From assembly GCA_017991835.1 (NCBI GenBank), contig JAGOPY010000002.1, forward strand, positions 1 through 64,000: a stretch of 64,000 nucleotides of DNA. The letters run 5' to 3'. Origin of the DNA: Bacteroidales bacterium (lineage in GTDB: Bacteria; Bacteroidota; Bacteroidia; Bacteroidales; JAGOPY01). Of this stretch, positions 36,353 to 44,387 are shown piece by piece. Under the pieces are notes generated by a model. That model did no database searches, was not told the origin of the DNA, and saw only the letters and a list, made by a program, of their open reading frames with translations. The translations under genes were made by a program, and so were the position numbers. The stretch's first letter is position 1, and the number at the start of each line of letters is the position of its first letter.

Positions 36353-37024
36353 CTAAAAATATACTTCTGCGAACAGGTTTTCGGAAGGGATGCCCTGCTG
36401 CAGCATGATGTCATAGGCTTCGTGTATCATTTCGCAGTTTCCGCAAAAATAGCACAACGTATTTTTATCTTCTACGGGGTGAGCCCTCAGGTAGTCGGTC
36501 ACCCGGCCATGGAAATCGCCGTTCTTATCCCGGGAGGTGCAAACAATCAGCCGGTTGCTATCATAATCCTGTTTTTCATAAGTTTCGCTCCCAGTCCTTA
36601 CCCCGTGAAGCAATTTGTAATCAAGTCCCGGATACGATCTGACGAAACTGTGGAAAGGGGAGATGCCGGTACCGCTGGCTATAAATAAGAATTTCCGGTC
36701 GCGGATGTCTTCATCTCTCAGGATAAAATAACCCAAAGGACTTTCAAAGTTGACCGGATCGCCCGGGGCCAATCTTTTTAATTGTTTTGAAACAAGGCCC
36801 TCTTCCACTTCCTTGATCAGGACTTCGAAATGATCATCCTGCTCGGCGCTGTAAACACTGTATTCACGGGCCTGAAGTTCTCCTTTTTTTCCGAGGAGGA
36901 TATGCTGGCCGGCCCGGAAAGGGATATTGTTCCGTTCGAACCGGAGGACATAGGCAGAAGGTGTAAGCTCACGGATACTCCTGACCCGGAGCGTGTTATA
37001 TTCTGTAGTTATATTTGGATCCAC
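36353..37024 (-). CDS. Ferredoxin-NADP reductase-like FAD protein
   Basis: 223 aa. It has an FAD-binding domain (FRAGQHILLG, REYSVYSAEQDD) and an NAD(P)-binding domain (FLFIASGTGISPFHSFVRS, LLHGVRTGSETYEK, CYFCGNCEMIHEAYDIM). The length fits the compact FNR/Fpr family, which moves electrons between NADPH and ferredoxin or flavodoxin. The start is a GTG at 37024; no ATG is available at the N-terminus. It lies 64 bp upstream of miaB on the same strand; supplying electrons for the radical-SAM enzymes is an attractive guess but is not shown. Divergent from the DEAD-box gene. Confidence 0.82.
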   Translation of the reverse strand: MDPNITTEYNTLRVRSIRELTPSAYVLRFERNNIPFRAGQHILLGKKGELQAREYSVYSAEQDDHFEVLIKEVEEGLVSKQLKRLAPGDPVNFESPLGYFILRDEDIRDRKFLFIASGTGISPFHSFVRSYPGLDYKLLHGVRTGSETYEKQDYDSNRLIVCTSRDKNGDFHGRVTDYLRAHPVEDKNTLCYFCGNCEMIHEAYDIMLQQGIPSENLFAEVYF

Positions 37025-37118
37025 TTTATTTATCGCTTATTTTAATTTAATCTTAATAATTTGCAAAGAAACAAATTTTCCGGTTTATGCCGTTTTCGTC
37101 GAGGGTCGGATTAATCCT

Positions 37119-37126
37119 TACCTTTG
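37119..37126 (+). promoter_or_regulatory. -7 box (TACCTTTG) of the DEAD-box helicase gene
   Basis: TACCTTTG lies 17 nt upstream of the first ATG. A TTTTCG about 20 nt further upstream is only a weak -33. Confidence 0.45.
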
Positions 37127-37143
37127 CCGGAAAATGAATATTG

Positions 37144-38376
37144 ATGATGACTTTTGAAGAATTCGGCCTGGATGAGAAACTGATTGAGGCTATTACGTAC
37201 ATGGGTTACGAGAAGCCGACGCCCATCCAGGAGGCTGCCATTCCCGAAATCCTGAAAGGGCGTGACCTTATAGCCGGCGCTCAGACGGGGACGGGAAAGA
37301 CGGCCGCATTTCTTCTTCCCATCCTTAACAAAATTACCCGCCGGGATGTTCACGATGTGAATACATTGGTGATTGTTCCTACACGTGAACTGGCGTTACA
37401 GATCGATCAGCAGATCCATGGCATCGGGTATTTTCTGCCCGTCACTTCCGTTTCGATCTACGGAGGGGGCGGGACGGTCGACTGGGAGACGGAGAAACGC
37501 TCTTTGACCGGCGGCGCCGACATTATCGTGGCCACCCCGGGCAAGCTGATTGCTCACCTGAATATGGGCTACGTAAAATTCGAGACGCTGGAACATCTTG
37601 TGCTCGACGAAGCCGACAGGATGCTGGATATCGGGTTTTATGACGATATCATGAAAATCGTTGCCTACCTTCCGAAGAAAAGGCAGACGCTAATGTTCAG
37701 CGCCACTATGCCTCCCAAGATAAAAGAACTTGCCTCCAAAATCCTGAACGATCCATTCATTATTTCGCGTGAACTGGCCAAACCGCCATCAGGCGTATTA
37801 CAGGGGGCCTACCTGGTATTCGAAAACCAGAAATCGGCGCTCATTAACAGCCTGATCGAAGGCAAGCCGCAATGCAAAAGCATCCTCATCTTTACCTCTA
37901 CCAAGAGCAAGGTAGGGCAGATCGTCAGGGCCCTAAAGGGCAGAGGATACAAAGTGGAAGGGATTTCTTCGGATCTGGAGCAGCAGGAGAGGGAAGAGGT
38001 GTTGCTCCGCTTCCGGAGCCGCCAGACCCGCGTGCTTGTAGCCACTGATGTGATGAGCCGCGGGATCGATATCAAGGATATCGACCTGGTGATTAATTAT
38101 GATGCGCCGCATGATGCCGAAGATTATGTGCACCGCGTAGGCCGGACCGCCCGGGCCGAGTCTTCAGGAATCGCATTGACACTGGTTAATCCGGAGGACA
38201 TGGAACGGTTTCATAAGATTGAGAATTTGATCGGCCAACTGGTTTATAAAATTCCATTGCCGGTTGAGTTGGGTGAAGGCCCTAAATGGGAGATAAAGCC
38301 CGGCGGGAGCGGCAGGGGTTTTCGCCGGAAAGGCGCCGGGCCGGGAGCTAAAAACCCGGGAAAGAAGAGGCACTAA
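37144..38376 (+). CDS. DEAD-box ATP-dependent RNA helicase
   Basis: About 410 aa. All core motifs are present in order: Q motif region YMGYEKPTPIQEAAIP, motif I AGAQTGTGKTAAF, Ia PTRELALQI, motif II VLDEADRML, motif III MFSATMPP, IV SILIFTSTKSK, V ATDVMSRGIDIKD and VI HRVGRTARAE. The C-terminus is a basic Gly-rich tail (GGSGRGFRRKGAGPGAKNPG) that usually binds RNA. It is the RhlE-like type common in Bacteroidota and acts in RNA unwinding. Two adjacent ATGs (37144 and 37147) are possible starts; homologues usually begin MTFEEF, favouring the second. Confidence 0.92.
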   Translation: MMTFEEFGLDEKLIEAITYMGYEKPTPIQEAAIPEILKGRDLIAGAQTGTGKTAAFLLPILNKITRRDVHDVNTLVIVPTRELALQIDQQIHGIGYFLPVTSVSIYGGGGTVDWETEKRSLTGGADIIVATPGKLIAHLNMGYVKFETLEHLVLDEADRMLDIGFYDDIMKIVAYLPKKRQTLMFSATMPPKIKELASKILNDPFIISRELAKPPSGVLQGAYLVFENQKSALINSLIEGKPQCKSILIFTSTKSKVGQIVRALKGRGYKVEGISSDLEQQEREEVLLRFRSRQTRVLVATDVMSRGIDIKDIDLVINYDAPHDAEDYVHRVGRTARAESSGIALTLVNPEDMERFHKIENLIGQLVYKIPLPVELGEGPKWEIKPGGSGRGFRRKGAGPGAKNPGKKRH

Positions 38377-38552
38377 ACCCGTGATGTTGCCACTCAATTT
38401 TGTTGAAACTGCTCTTGAGGATTACGATGAAAATGCTATCATCTTATCTGAATTCTTTATAAATTATACTTATAAATATTTGAATAAAAGATAATAATAA
38501 ATTCTCTATCATTTATTCAAACATTCACATAATTTCATATCGAATTGCTTAT

Positions 38553-38560
38553 TATTTTTG
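38553..38560 (+). promoter_or_regulatory. -7 box (TATTTTTG) of the 38579 small gene
   Basis: TATTTTTG lies 18 nt upstream of the ATG at 38579. No clear -33 was found. Confidence 0.4.
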
Positions 38561-38578
38561 CACCGAATTTTAATTGAT

Positions 38579-38950
38579 ATGAATACACAGATCGGGAACA
38601 GGGATAAAAGGATTGCGCTGCTGCTGGTTGCTGCATTTGCGTGGCTTTTTATCGGTTCCCTGGTCGTTTTCCACCAGGAGCATGTCCTGGGAAAACATTT
38701 CAGGATGAACACCCATTTGTTCATCTCTCCGAAGCTGAAAGACAAGGAAAATTACTCCGTCGCGCTTCAGAAATCATTGTTAAAGTTCCAGGAAACCGGC
38801 CAGATGGCCGGTATCGTACCCGGAGATCATGCCCAGCCGGGACTCATATCCTATTCATTTTCAGCATACAAGGATACTTATGTTTTCAGGCGTTTGCATG
38901 ATATTGTCGTGACGAACGCCCCGCTTAGGGCGCCCCCGGTTACCTGCTAA
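38579..38950 (+). CDS. Small single-span membrane protein, unknown function
   Basis: About 123 aa from the ATG at 38579; a TTG at 38558 lies in a promoter box. One hydrophobic span near the N-terminus (IALLLVAAFAWLFIGSLVVF) follows a charged start, so the rest is probably periplasmic. The body is rich in His and Lys (HFRMNTHLFIS, KDKENYSVALQKSLLKF) and ends in NAPLRAPPVTC. I do not recognise the family. It lies about 100 bp upstream of the HmuY/TonB uptake operon on the same strand, so a link with metal or haem uptake is possible but unsupported. Confidence 0.65.
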   Translation: MNTQIGNRDKRIALLLVAAFAWLFIGSLVVFHQEHVLGKHFRMNTHLFISPKLKDKENYSVALQKSLLKFQETGQMAGIVPGDHAQPGLISYSFSAYKDTYVFRRLHDIVVTNAPLRAPPVTC

Positions 38951-38957
38951 TCAGGAT

Positions 38958-38982
38958 GTGGTCTGTCGGACCACCTCTTTTC
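38958..38982 (+). terminator. Weak terminator-like hairpin after the small membrane protein gene
   Basis: GTGGTC / GACCAC stem (38958-38963 with 38969-38974) and a 5-nt loop, followed by CTCTTTT. It is short and the T-run is imperfect. Confidence 0.4.
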
Positions 38983-39056
38983 CTTCATTTTCTTTCATTC
39001 ATTTTTCCTCTGTAATTTATTAGCATTCAATGTTTCACAATCTAATCATATCACGC

Positions 39057-40334
39057 ATGAAATATTTTTCACTAATCACTTTAGTATCGATTTTATTTTT
39101 GAACGGATTCAGCCAGGGTTACAAAGCAGGCGCTTTTGAGAGCAGCCTGGATTCGGTTCAGATGGGGCCCGGTTATGCCAATGATGTTTATTACAGTTTT
39201 GAAGAGGGCGTTGTAGCCGTTGTGCCCCGAACGAACTGGGACATTGCCTTTCACACGACGCTCTGGTCGGCCACGATTCTGAGCAACGGCGCTTCCACCA
39301 TCAATGGAGTATATCTTTATACCTATCCGAATGCCGATACGGCGGGATGGAACACGGTGGATACAGTCGGAATGGCCGGATGGCCCCTTTTGTATGATTC
39401 AGAAGAATACTGGGAAGAAGGCGCTTTTGTACGCAATGCAACCGGCCATCCCGATTATGGATGGGGAAAATACAATCCCATATCGCATGATGTGGTCGGG
39501 GACTCCATTTACATCCTGAAAACCAGTGCCGGACAAATGAAGAAATTATGGATCCAGCGCAAACATTCGGCTGCCAATACCTATTACATTCGCCATGCCA
39601 ATATGGATGGCAGCGACGATATCGAGCAGGTGCTGCAGATCAATCCGTATACTACGAAAAACTTTGTCTATTTTTCCTTTGCCAATAATGAACTGATTGA
39701 CAGGGAGCCTGACACGGCAGCATGGGACATCGTGTTTACACGTTACATGGCGATCCAGGATAATGGAACCCCATATCCTGTAGTAGGCGTATGCAATAAC
39801 CTGGAAGTTTATGCGAATGAATTTTACCCGGTCGCGCCTGATTTCATCGATTATATGAGTATGCCGTTCGATTCCACCAAGTCGCCGATCGGCTGGGAAT
39901 GGAAAACATTCGATATGGGGACATTTACATGGAGTGTCGCCGATTCCACTGCTTTCTTTGTCCATACGCGCAAGGATAATGTTTATAAACTGGTATTCAC
40001 AAAATTTGAAGGCAGTACCACGGGGAATATCGTATTCAGCAAAGAGGCCCTTCCATCTTCCGCCGTAAACGAAAATATTCCGGATAATCCGGTCCGAATT
40101 TACCCGAATCCTGTCAGGGACAGGATCAGCGTTGAATTCAACAGAATTATCAAAGGAAAGGCAGAGATCCGGGTATTCGACATGACGGGGCGCGAGGTTT
40201 ATAACACCCGGCTGACAGCCGATGGCAAAACCTTTTCGTTTGCATTGCCTCAAAATGCAGATATGAAGGGTTTATACATCCTCAGGGTGAGTACGGAAGA
40301 AGGCATTTATACCACCCGTTTTATTGCCGATTAA
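39057..40334 (+). CDS. HmuY-like protein with T9SS type A sorting domain
   Basis: About 425 aa from the ATG at 39057 (signal MKYFSLITLVSILFLNGFSQ); an ATG at 39030 would add nine polar residues before it. The body matches the HmuY family pattern of VPRTNWDIAFHTTLWSATI (first half) and a second TAAWDIVFTRYMA ... TPYPVVGVCNN (second half). HmuY proteins bind haem or related porphyrins outside the cell. The last 80 residues (VRIYPNPVRDRISVEFN ... LYILRVSTEEGIYTTRF) are a T9SS sorting domain, unlike classical HmuY, which is a lipoprotein. It is the first gene of a three-gene operon with a TonB receptor (3 bp downstream) and a second HmuY. Confidence 0.85.
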   Translation: MKYFSLITLVSILFLNGFSQGYKAGAFESSLDSVQMGPGYANDVYYSFEEGVVAVVPRTNWDIAFHTTLWSATILSNGASTINGVYLYTYPNADTAGWNTVDTVGMAGWPLLYDSEEYWEEGAFVRNATGHPDYGWGKYNPISHDVVGDSIYILKTSAGQMKKLWIQRKHSAANTYYIRHANMDGSDDIEQVLQINPYTTKNFVYFSFANNELIDREPDTAAWDIVFTRYMAIQDNGTPYPVVGVCNNLEVYANEFYPVAPDFIDYMSMPFDSTKSPIGWEWKTFDMGTFTWSVADSTAFFVHTRKDNVYKLVFTKFEGSTTGNIVFSKEALPSSAVNENIPDNPVRIYPNPVRDRISVEFNRIIKGKAEIRVFDMTGREVYNTRLTADGKTFSFALPQNADMKGLYILRVSTEEGIYTTRFIAD

Positions 40335-40337
40335 GCG

Positions 40338-42566
40338 TTGAAGTTTATTTTTTCCTATATAGCGTTGTTTACATTGACCGTGCTGCTGGCCATTCCGGAA
40401 GGTTATGGCCAGCATGCTCCGGTCAGGGTTGTTGATGGTAAAACGGGCCAGCCGGTTCCGTTTGCCCATGTTTGTTTTCAGCCACTCGACGGAACGGCGC
40501 AAACCCATTCCATTACAGGCGAAGACGGGGTTGTCCCCAATGCGGTATCATCCAGGTCGGTGGTGGCCGTATCTTTTGTGGGTTATGAAACGATTTACGA
40601 TACCATTGATCCCGGGATGCCGGTCACTTTATCGTTACGGCCGAAAATTCAGGAAATGAATGAGGTGGTCGTAACGGCCCAGTATGCCCCGGTTCGCGCC
40701 GATCAGTCCATTTACAAGGTGAAAGTGATCAGCAGCAAGCAAATTGAGCGGAAGGCCGCCAATAATCTGAATGACCTGCTGAGCAGCGAATTGAATATCA
40801 GAATCTCGCAGGATGGCGCCCTGGGTACGAGCATGAGCCTGCAGGGCCTTTCCGGGGAGCATATTAAGTTTTTGATCGATGGAGTACCTGTCATCGGCCG
40901 GATGAACGGCAATATCGATATCAGCCAGTTAAATCTTTACAATGTTGATCATATCGAGGTGATTGAAGGGCCGATGTCGGTGGTATACGGATCAAATGCA
41001 CTGGCCGGGGTTATCAATATCATCACCAAAGAAAATAAAAATACCCGGCAGAGCGCTTATGCCAGGGGATACGTTGAATCGGCCGGGGTGTATAATTTTG
41101 ACCTGGGCGCCTCCCGTAAATTCGGCGACCATGTGGTTTCTGTAACAGGCGGAAGAAATTTTTTCGACGGTTTCACCGATAATGATTCTCTCCGATCGAT
41201 GCGCTGGAAGCCCAAAAGACATTTTTTTACCGATGGATATTACCTGTATGCCCGGCCGAGAACCAAATTCAAACTGTCGTCATCGTGGTTCGACGAAAAG
41301 CTGCAGAGCAGGGGGAACCTGATGCCCCCATACTATGAAACGGCTTTCGACAGCTATTTCTTTACATCGAGATGGACGACCCGGGCCGAGGTCAATCAAA
41401 AGGTCGGCGAACACCGCTATCTGAACCTGACGGCTTCCTACGCCTATTACCTGAGGCAGAAAGAAACTTTCTTCAAGGATTTGACCACGCTGACAGAGAC
41501 AGCGACCACGAATCCGGAAGATTACGATACAACCCGCTTTTATAACAGCCTGTTAAGGGGGACTTTCAGCAAGAGTGACCAGAAAAGCCGGTTCAATTAC
41601 CAGCTGGGTATTGACATCAATCTTGAATCGGGCAAGGGCAAAAGGATCACGGAAAACCATCAGCAGATCGGCGACTATGCGGCCTTTTTCAGCATTCAGT
41701 ACAAACCGGTGAAGTGGATGGAACTTCAGCCGGGTTTACGATATATATACAATACCAAATACCAGGCTCCGCTGGTCTACTCATTTAATTTGAAATTTGC
41801 TTTCCTGAACAATTACAGCATCCGGTCCTCATACAGCCGGGGTTTCAGGGCGCCTTCCTTAAAGGAACTGTATCTTTATTTTGTGGATGTTAATCATAAT
41901 GTACAGGGCAATCCTGACCTGAAAGCGGAAAATTCGCACAACATCAATCTTTCATTCCAGTATAACCGAGAGACGGCCAAATCGTTTGCCGGAGCGGAGA
42001 TCAATCTTTTTTACAACAATATTAATGATGTAATTACGCTGGCCCAATCCGCCGGAACATTGTACACTTATATCAATGTCGACAAGTACATCACCCAGGG
42101 TTTCCAGGCAGCCGTCAGTTACCGGTTGTATCCTTGGGCAACCTTGCGGGTGGGCGGCGGTATGACCGGCCGGTTCAATTCACTGGCGGAAGAGCAGGGT
42201 GTGGAAGAAAGGTTTTATTACAGCCCCGATGCCGTTACAACCTTGACCTACAAGTGGCTGAAATATGATATGGAGTTGACGGCAGATTACAAGTTCACGG
42301 GGAAACTCCCCCAGTTTTACATTGTTGGTGACCAGGTAATTGAAGGATATATCAGCGCTTACCACACGATGGACCTGACGCTTCAGAAAACTTTCTTAAA
42401 GAACCGGTTCACGGTTGGCGCCGGTGTCAAAAATTTATTCGATAACACGACTATTCCAGCTGCGGGCGGATCGGGCGGAGTTCATACAGGAGGGACGACC
42501 TCATATCCTGTCGGCTGGGGGCGAACGTATTTTATCCAGGCATCGGTGAATATCAACAAATTTTAA
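40338..42566 (+). CDS. TonB-dependent outer-membrane receptor (HmuR-like)
   Basis: 742 aa. A TTG start at 40338 is supported by the signal peptide that begins there (KFIFSYIALFTLTVLLAI) and by its position 3 bp after the previous stop. A carboxypeptidase-like N-terminal extension (VRVVDGKTGQPVPFAHVCF) is followed by the plug (MNEVVVTAQYAPVRADQSIY, LLSSELNIRISQDG, VIEGPMSVVYGSNALAGVIN) and a 22-strand-type barrel ending in GWGRTYFIQASVNINKF. Given its place between two HmuY-like genes, haem or another porphyrin is the likely ligand, though the receptor sequence alone does not prove it. Confidence 0.88.
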   Translation: MKFIFSYIALFTLTVLLAIPEGYGQHAPVRVVDGKTGQPVPFAHVCFQPLDGTAQTHSITGEDGVVPNAVSSRSVVAVSFVGYETIYDTIDPGMPVTLSLRPKIQEMNEVVVTAQYAPVRADQSIYKVKVISSKQIERKAANNLNDLLSSELNIRISQDGALGTSMSLQGLSGEHIKFLIDGVPVIGRMNGNIDISQLNLYNVDHIEVIEGPMSVVYGSNALAGVINIITKENKNTRQSAYARGYVESAGVYNFDLGASRKFGDHVVSVTGGRNFFDGFTDNDSLRSMRWKPKRHFFTDGYYLYARPRTKFKLSSSWFDEKLQSRGNLMPPYYETAFDSYFFTSRWTTRAEVNQKVGEHRYLNLTASYAYYLRQKETFFKDLTTLTETATTNPEDYDTTRFYNSLLRGTFSKSDQKSRFNYQLGIDINLESGKGKRITENHQQIGDYAAFFSIQYKPVKWMELQPGLRYIYNTKYQAPLVYSFNLKFAFLNNYSIRSSYSRGFRAPSLKELYLYFVDVNHNVQGNPDLKAENSHNINLSFQYNRETAKSFAGAEINLFYNNINDVITLAQSAGTLYTYINVDKYITQGFQAAVSYRLYPWATLRVGGGMTGRFNSLAEEQGVEERFYYSPDAVTTLTYKWLKYDMELTADYKFTGKLPQFYIVGDQVIEGYISAYHTMDLTLQKTFLKNRFTVGAGVKNLFDNTTIPAAGGSGGVHTGGTTSYPVGWGRTYFIQASVNINKF

Positions 42567-42567
42567 A

Positions 42568-43590
42568 ATGAAGTCATTAAATATCAGCTTGTTGATGTTG
42601 TTTCTTTTCCTTATAACTTCTTGTTTTAAGGAAGATGAGAAGATATTGCCACACGATCCGGGGGATGTGAATACCATAACCATTGAGATGACTAACAACT
42701 ACCGCTACCAGTCGTGGTTTGACCTGGGTACCGGGGAGGTGGTACGGACTGGCCTGAAAAAGAGCTGGGACCTTGCGTTCGATGCTTCTCCGCAAGGGTG
42801 GCTTATCCTGTTGAATTCGTCGAACTTTATGCTTGCAGCCCGTACCGGCATGGATGATATCTCGGTGCCGCTCGATACGGTTGGCCTGGACTGGAGATTC
42901 GATGCTTCTTCGGGCAATCCCGACTCCCTCTCATTTTCCGGCTGGGTTAATTTCAGTGAAGGCGATTCCGTAAAAATTTACTCCAATGAGGTATTTGTCA
43001 TTGACAGGGGGTACGACGAGGCCGGGAACCTCCGCGGGATGAGAAAAGTTGTTTTTGAGGAGGTCAGCGACAGCATATACCGGTTCCGGTTTGCCCATCT
43101 CGATGGCACCGGTGTGACAGAGATGGTGATCCGGAAAGACAGTGGAGTGAATTATGTCTGTTTTACTTTTGATGAAGGGGGCAGGCAAATCGACATTGAA
43201 CCGGAGAGCCAAAGCTGGGACCTGCTGTTTTCGCAATACACAACGCTGTTGTACACAAACGAAGGGGATCCCTATCCATATTTATTGACAGGTGTTTTGT
43301 CGAATCCTGCCGGTGTGGAAGTGGCTCAGGATACGGTTTTTAATTTCGGAGACATAGATTTTGATGTGGCCCAGGGGTTACTCTATTCGAAAGCGCTGGA
43401 TGAAATCGGATACGACTGGAAAGATGTTGTTGGGGACGTAAGCAGCGGAAGTGTGACCTATGTGATCATCGAAGGGCTCAATTATATTGTTCGCGATCCC
43501 GAAGGCTATTACTATAAACTTCGTTTTACGGGATTTTACAATAACAGCGGTGAAAAGGGTTATCCGACCTTTGAGTACCAGCGGCTTTAA
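42568..43590 (+). CDS. HmuY-like lipoprotein
   Basis: 340 aa. The lipoprotein signal MKSLNISLLMLFLFLITSC ends in the lipobox ITSC. Two HmuY-type halves are visible: GLKKSWDLAFDASPQGWLI (first) and ESQSWDLLFSQYTTLLYTNEG ... PYPYLLTGVL (second), plus a C-terminal YYKLRFTGFYNNSGEKGYP. It follows the receptor by 1 bp. It is the surface-lipoprotein counterpart of the T9SS-sorted HmuY at the head of the operon, so the cell would carry two differently anchored binding proteins for one receptor. Its 3' end abuts a heptamer repeat and the LytTR regulator gene. Confidence 0.85.
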   Translation: MKSLNISLLMLFLFLITSCFKEDEKILPHDPGDVNTITIEMTNNYRYQSWFDLGTGEVVRTGLKKSWDLAFDASPQGWLILLNSSNFMLAARTGMDDISVPLDTVGLDWRFDASSGNPDSLSFSGWVNFSEGDSVKIYSNEVFVIDRGYDEAGNLRGMRKVVFEEVSDSIYRFRFAHLDGTGVTEMVIRKDSGVNYVCFTFDEGGRQIDIEPESQSWDLLFSQYTTLLYTNEGDPYPYLLTGVLSNPAGVEVAQDTVFNFGDIDFDVAQGLLYSKALDEIGYDWKDVVGDVSSGSVTYVIIEGLNYIVRDPEGYYYKLRFTGFYNNSGEKGYPTFEYQRL

Positions 43591-43591
43591 T

Positions 43592-43619
43592 GGTTCGGGG
43601 TTCCAGGTTCCGGGTTCCC
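43592..43619. repeat. Heptamer array C, GGTTCCN x4, between two convergent genes
   Basis: Units GGTTCGG, GGTTCCA, GGTTCCG and GGTTCCC fill the gap between the hmuY-like and LytTR stop codons. Confidence 0.85.
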
Positions 43620-43621
43620 GG

Positions 43622-44374
43622 TTATTTCGAGATTTTTGCCATCTGCAATAAGAACAAATCTTTTTTCCCCCGTGAGATGGGGACGTTAGAGCCGTCGGTC
43701 ATTTCGATATACCCGCCCTCGTGCCGGATAAACTTTTTTACAAAATTCATATTGATGAGGTGGGAATTATGGGGCCGGAAGAAGTTAAGGTCCTGCAAAA
43801 GTTCCTGGTATTCTTTGAGATTTCTGGAAACAAGGTATTTTCTTTTTTCGGTCAGGTAAAACCAGCTGTAACTCCGGTCGGCTTCAATCCGAACGATTTC
43901 GGAGGTATTCAGGTACTCGATACCGTCGGAAGTCGGAATAGCCAGTTTGCTGGGGAAAGGCACGGATAGGTTCTCCAGCAGGTGGGTGAAATCGAGGTTT
44001 CGGTATTCGCGGCTGGCTCTTTTCTCTTCGACTTTTTTAACGGCTTCTATCAGTTCATTGATATTCACGGGCTTGAGGATGTAATCCACCGCGCTGAATT
44101 TGATGGCCTGGATTGCGTAATGGTTAAATGCCGTAATGAAGATCACATCGAAAGTTTTTCCGGGAAAACCGGAAAGCAGGTCAAAACCGCTGCCATGGGG
44201 CATTTGCACATCGAGGAAGACCAGGTCGGGCTGGTTCTGCTGGATCACTGCGACGCCATCGCGGGCCGAATGAGCTACTCCTGCAACCAGCAGGTTCGGG
44301 CAATATTCTTCGATGATCCCCTGGATAAATTTCACCGCATCCGGTTCATCGTCAACAATGACAACTTTAAGCAT
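43622..44374 (-). CDS. LytTR-type response regulator
   Basis: 250 aa. An N-terminal receiver (MLKVVIVDDEPDAVKF; phospho-acceptor Asp in DLVFLDVQMPHG; conserved Lys in DYILKPVN) is joined to a C-terminal LytTR DNA-binding domain (about 145-250; GIEYLNTSEIVRIEADRSYS, RPHNSHLINMNFVKKFIR, VPISRGKKD). It lies 13 bp after the partner kinase gene and converges on the HmuY operon. Target genes cannot be read from sequence. Confidence 0.93.
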   Translation of the reverse strand: MLKVVIVDDEPDAVKFIQGIIEEYCPNLLVAGVAHSARDGVAVIQQNQPDLVFLDVQMPHGSGFDLLSGFPGKTFDVIFITAFNHYAIQAIKFSAVDYILKPVNINELIEAVKKVEEKRASREYRNLDFTHLLENLSVPFPSKLAIPTSDGIEYLNTSEIVRIEADRSYSWFYLTEKRKYLVSRNLKEYQELLQDLNFFRPHNSHLINMNFVKKFIRHEGGYIEMTDGSNVPISRGKKDLFLLQMAKISK

Positions 44375-44387
44375 AGTATGTTTTATT

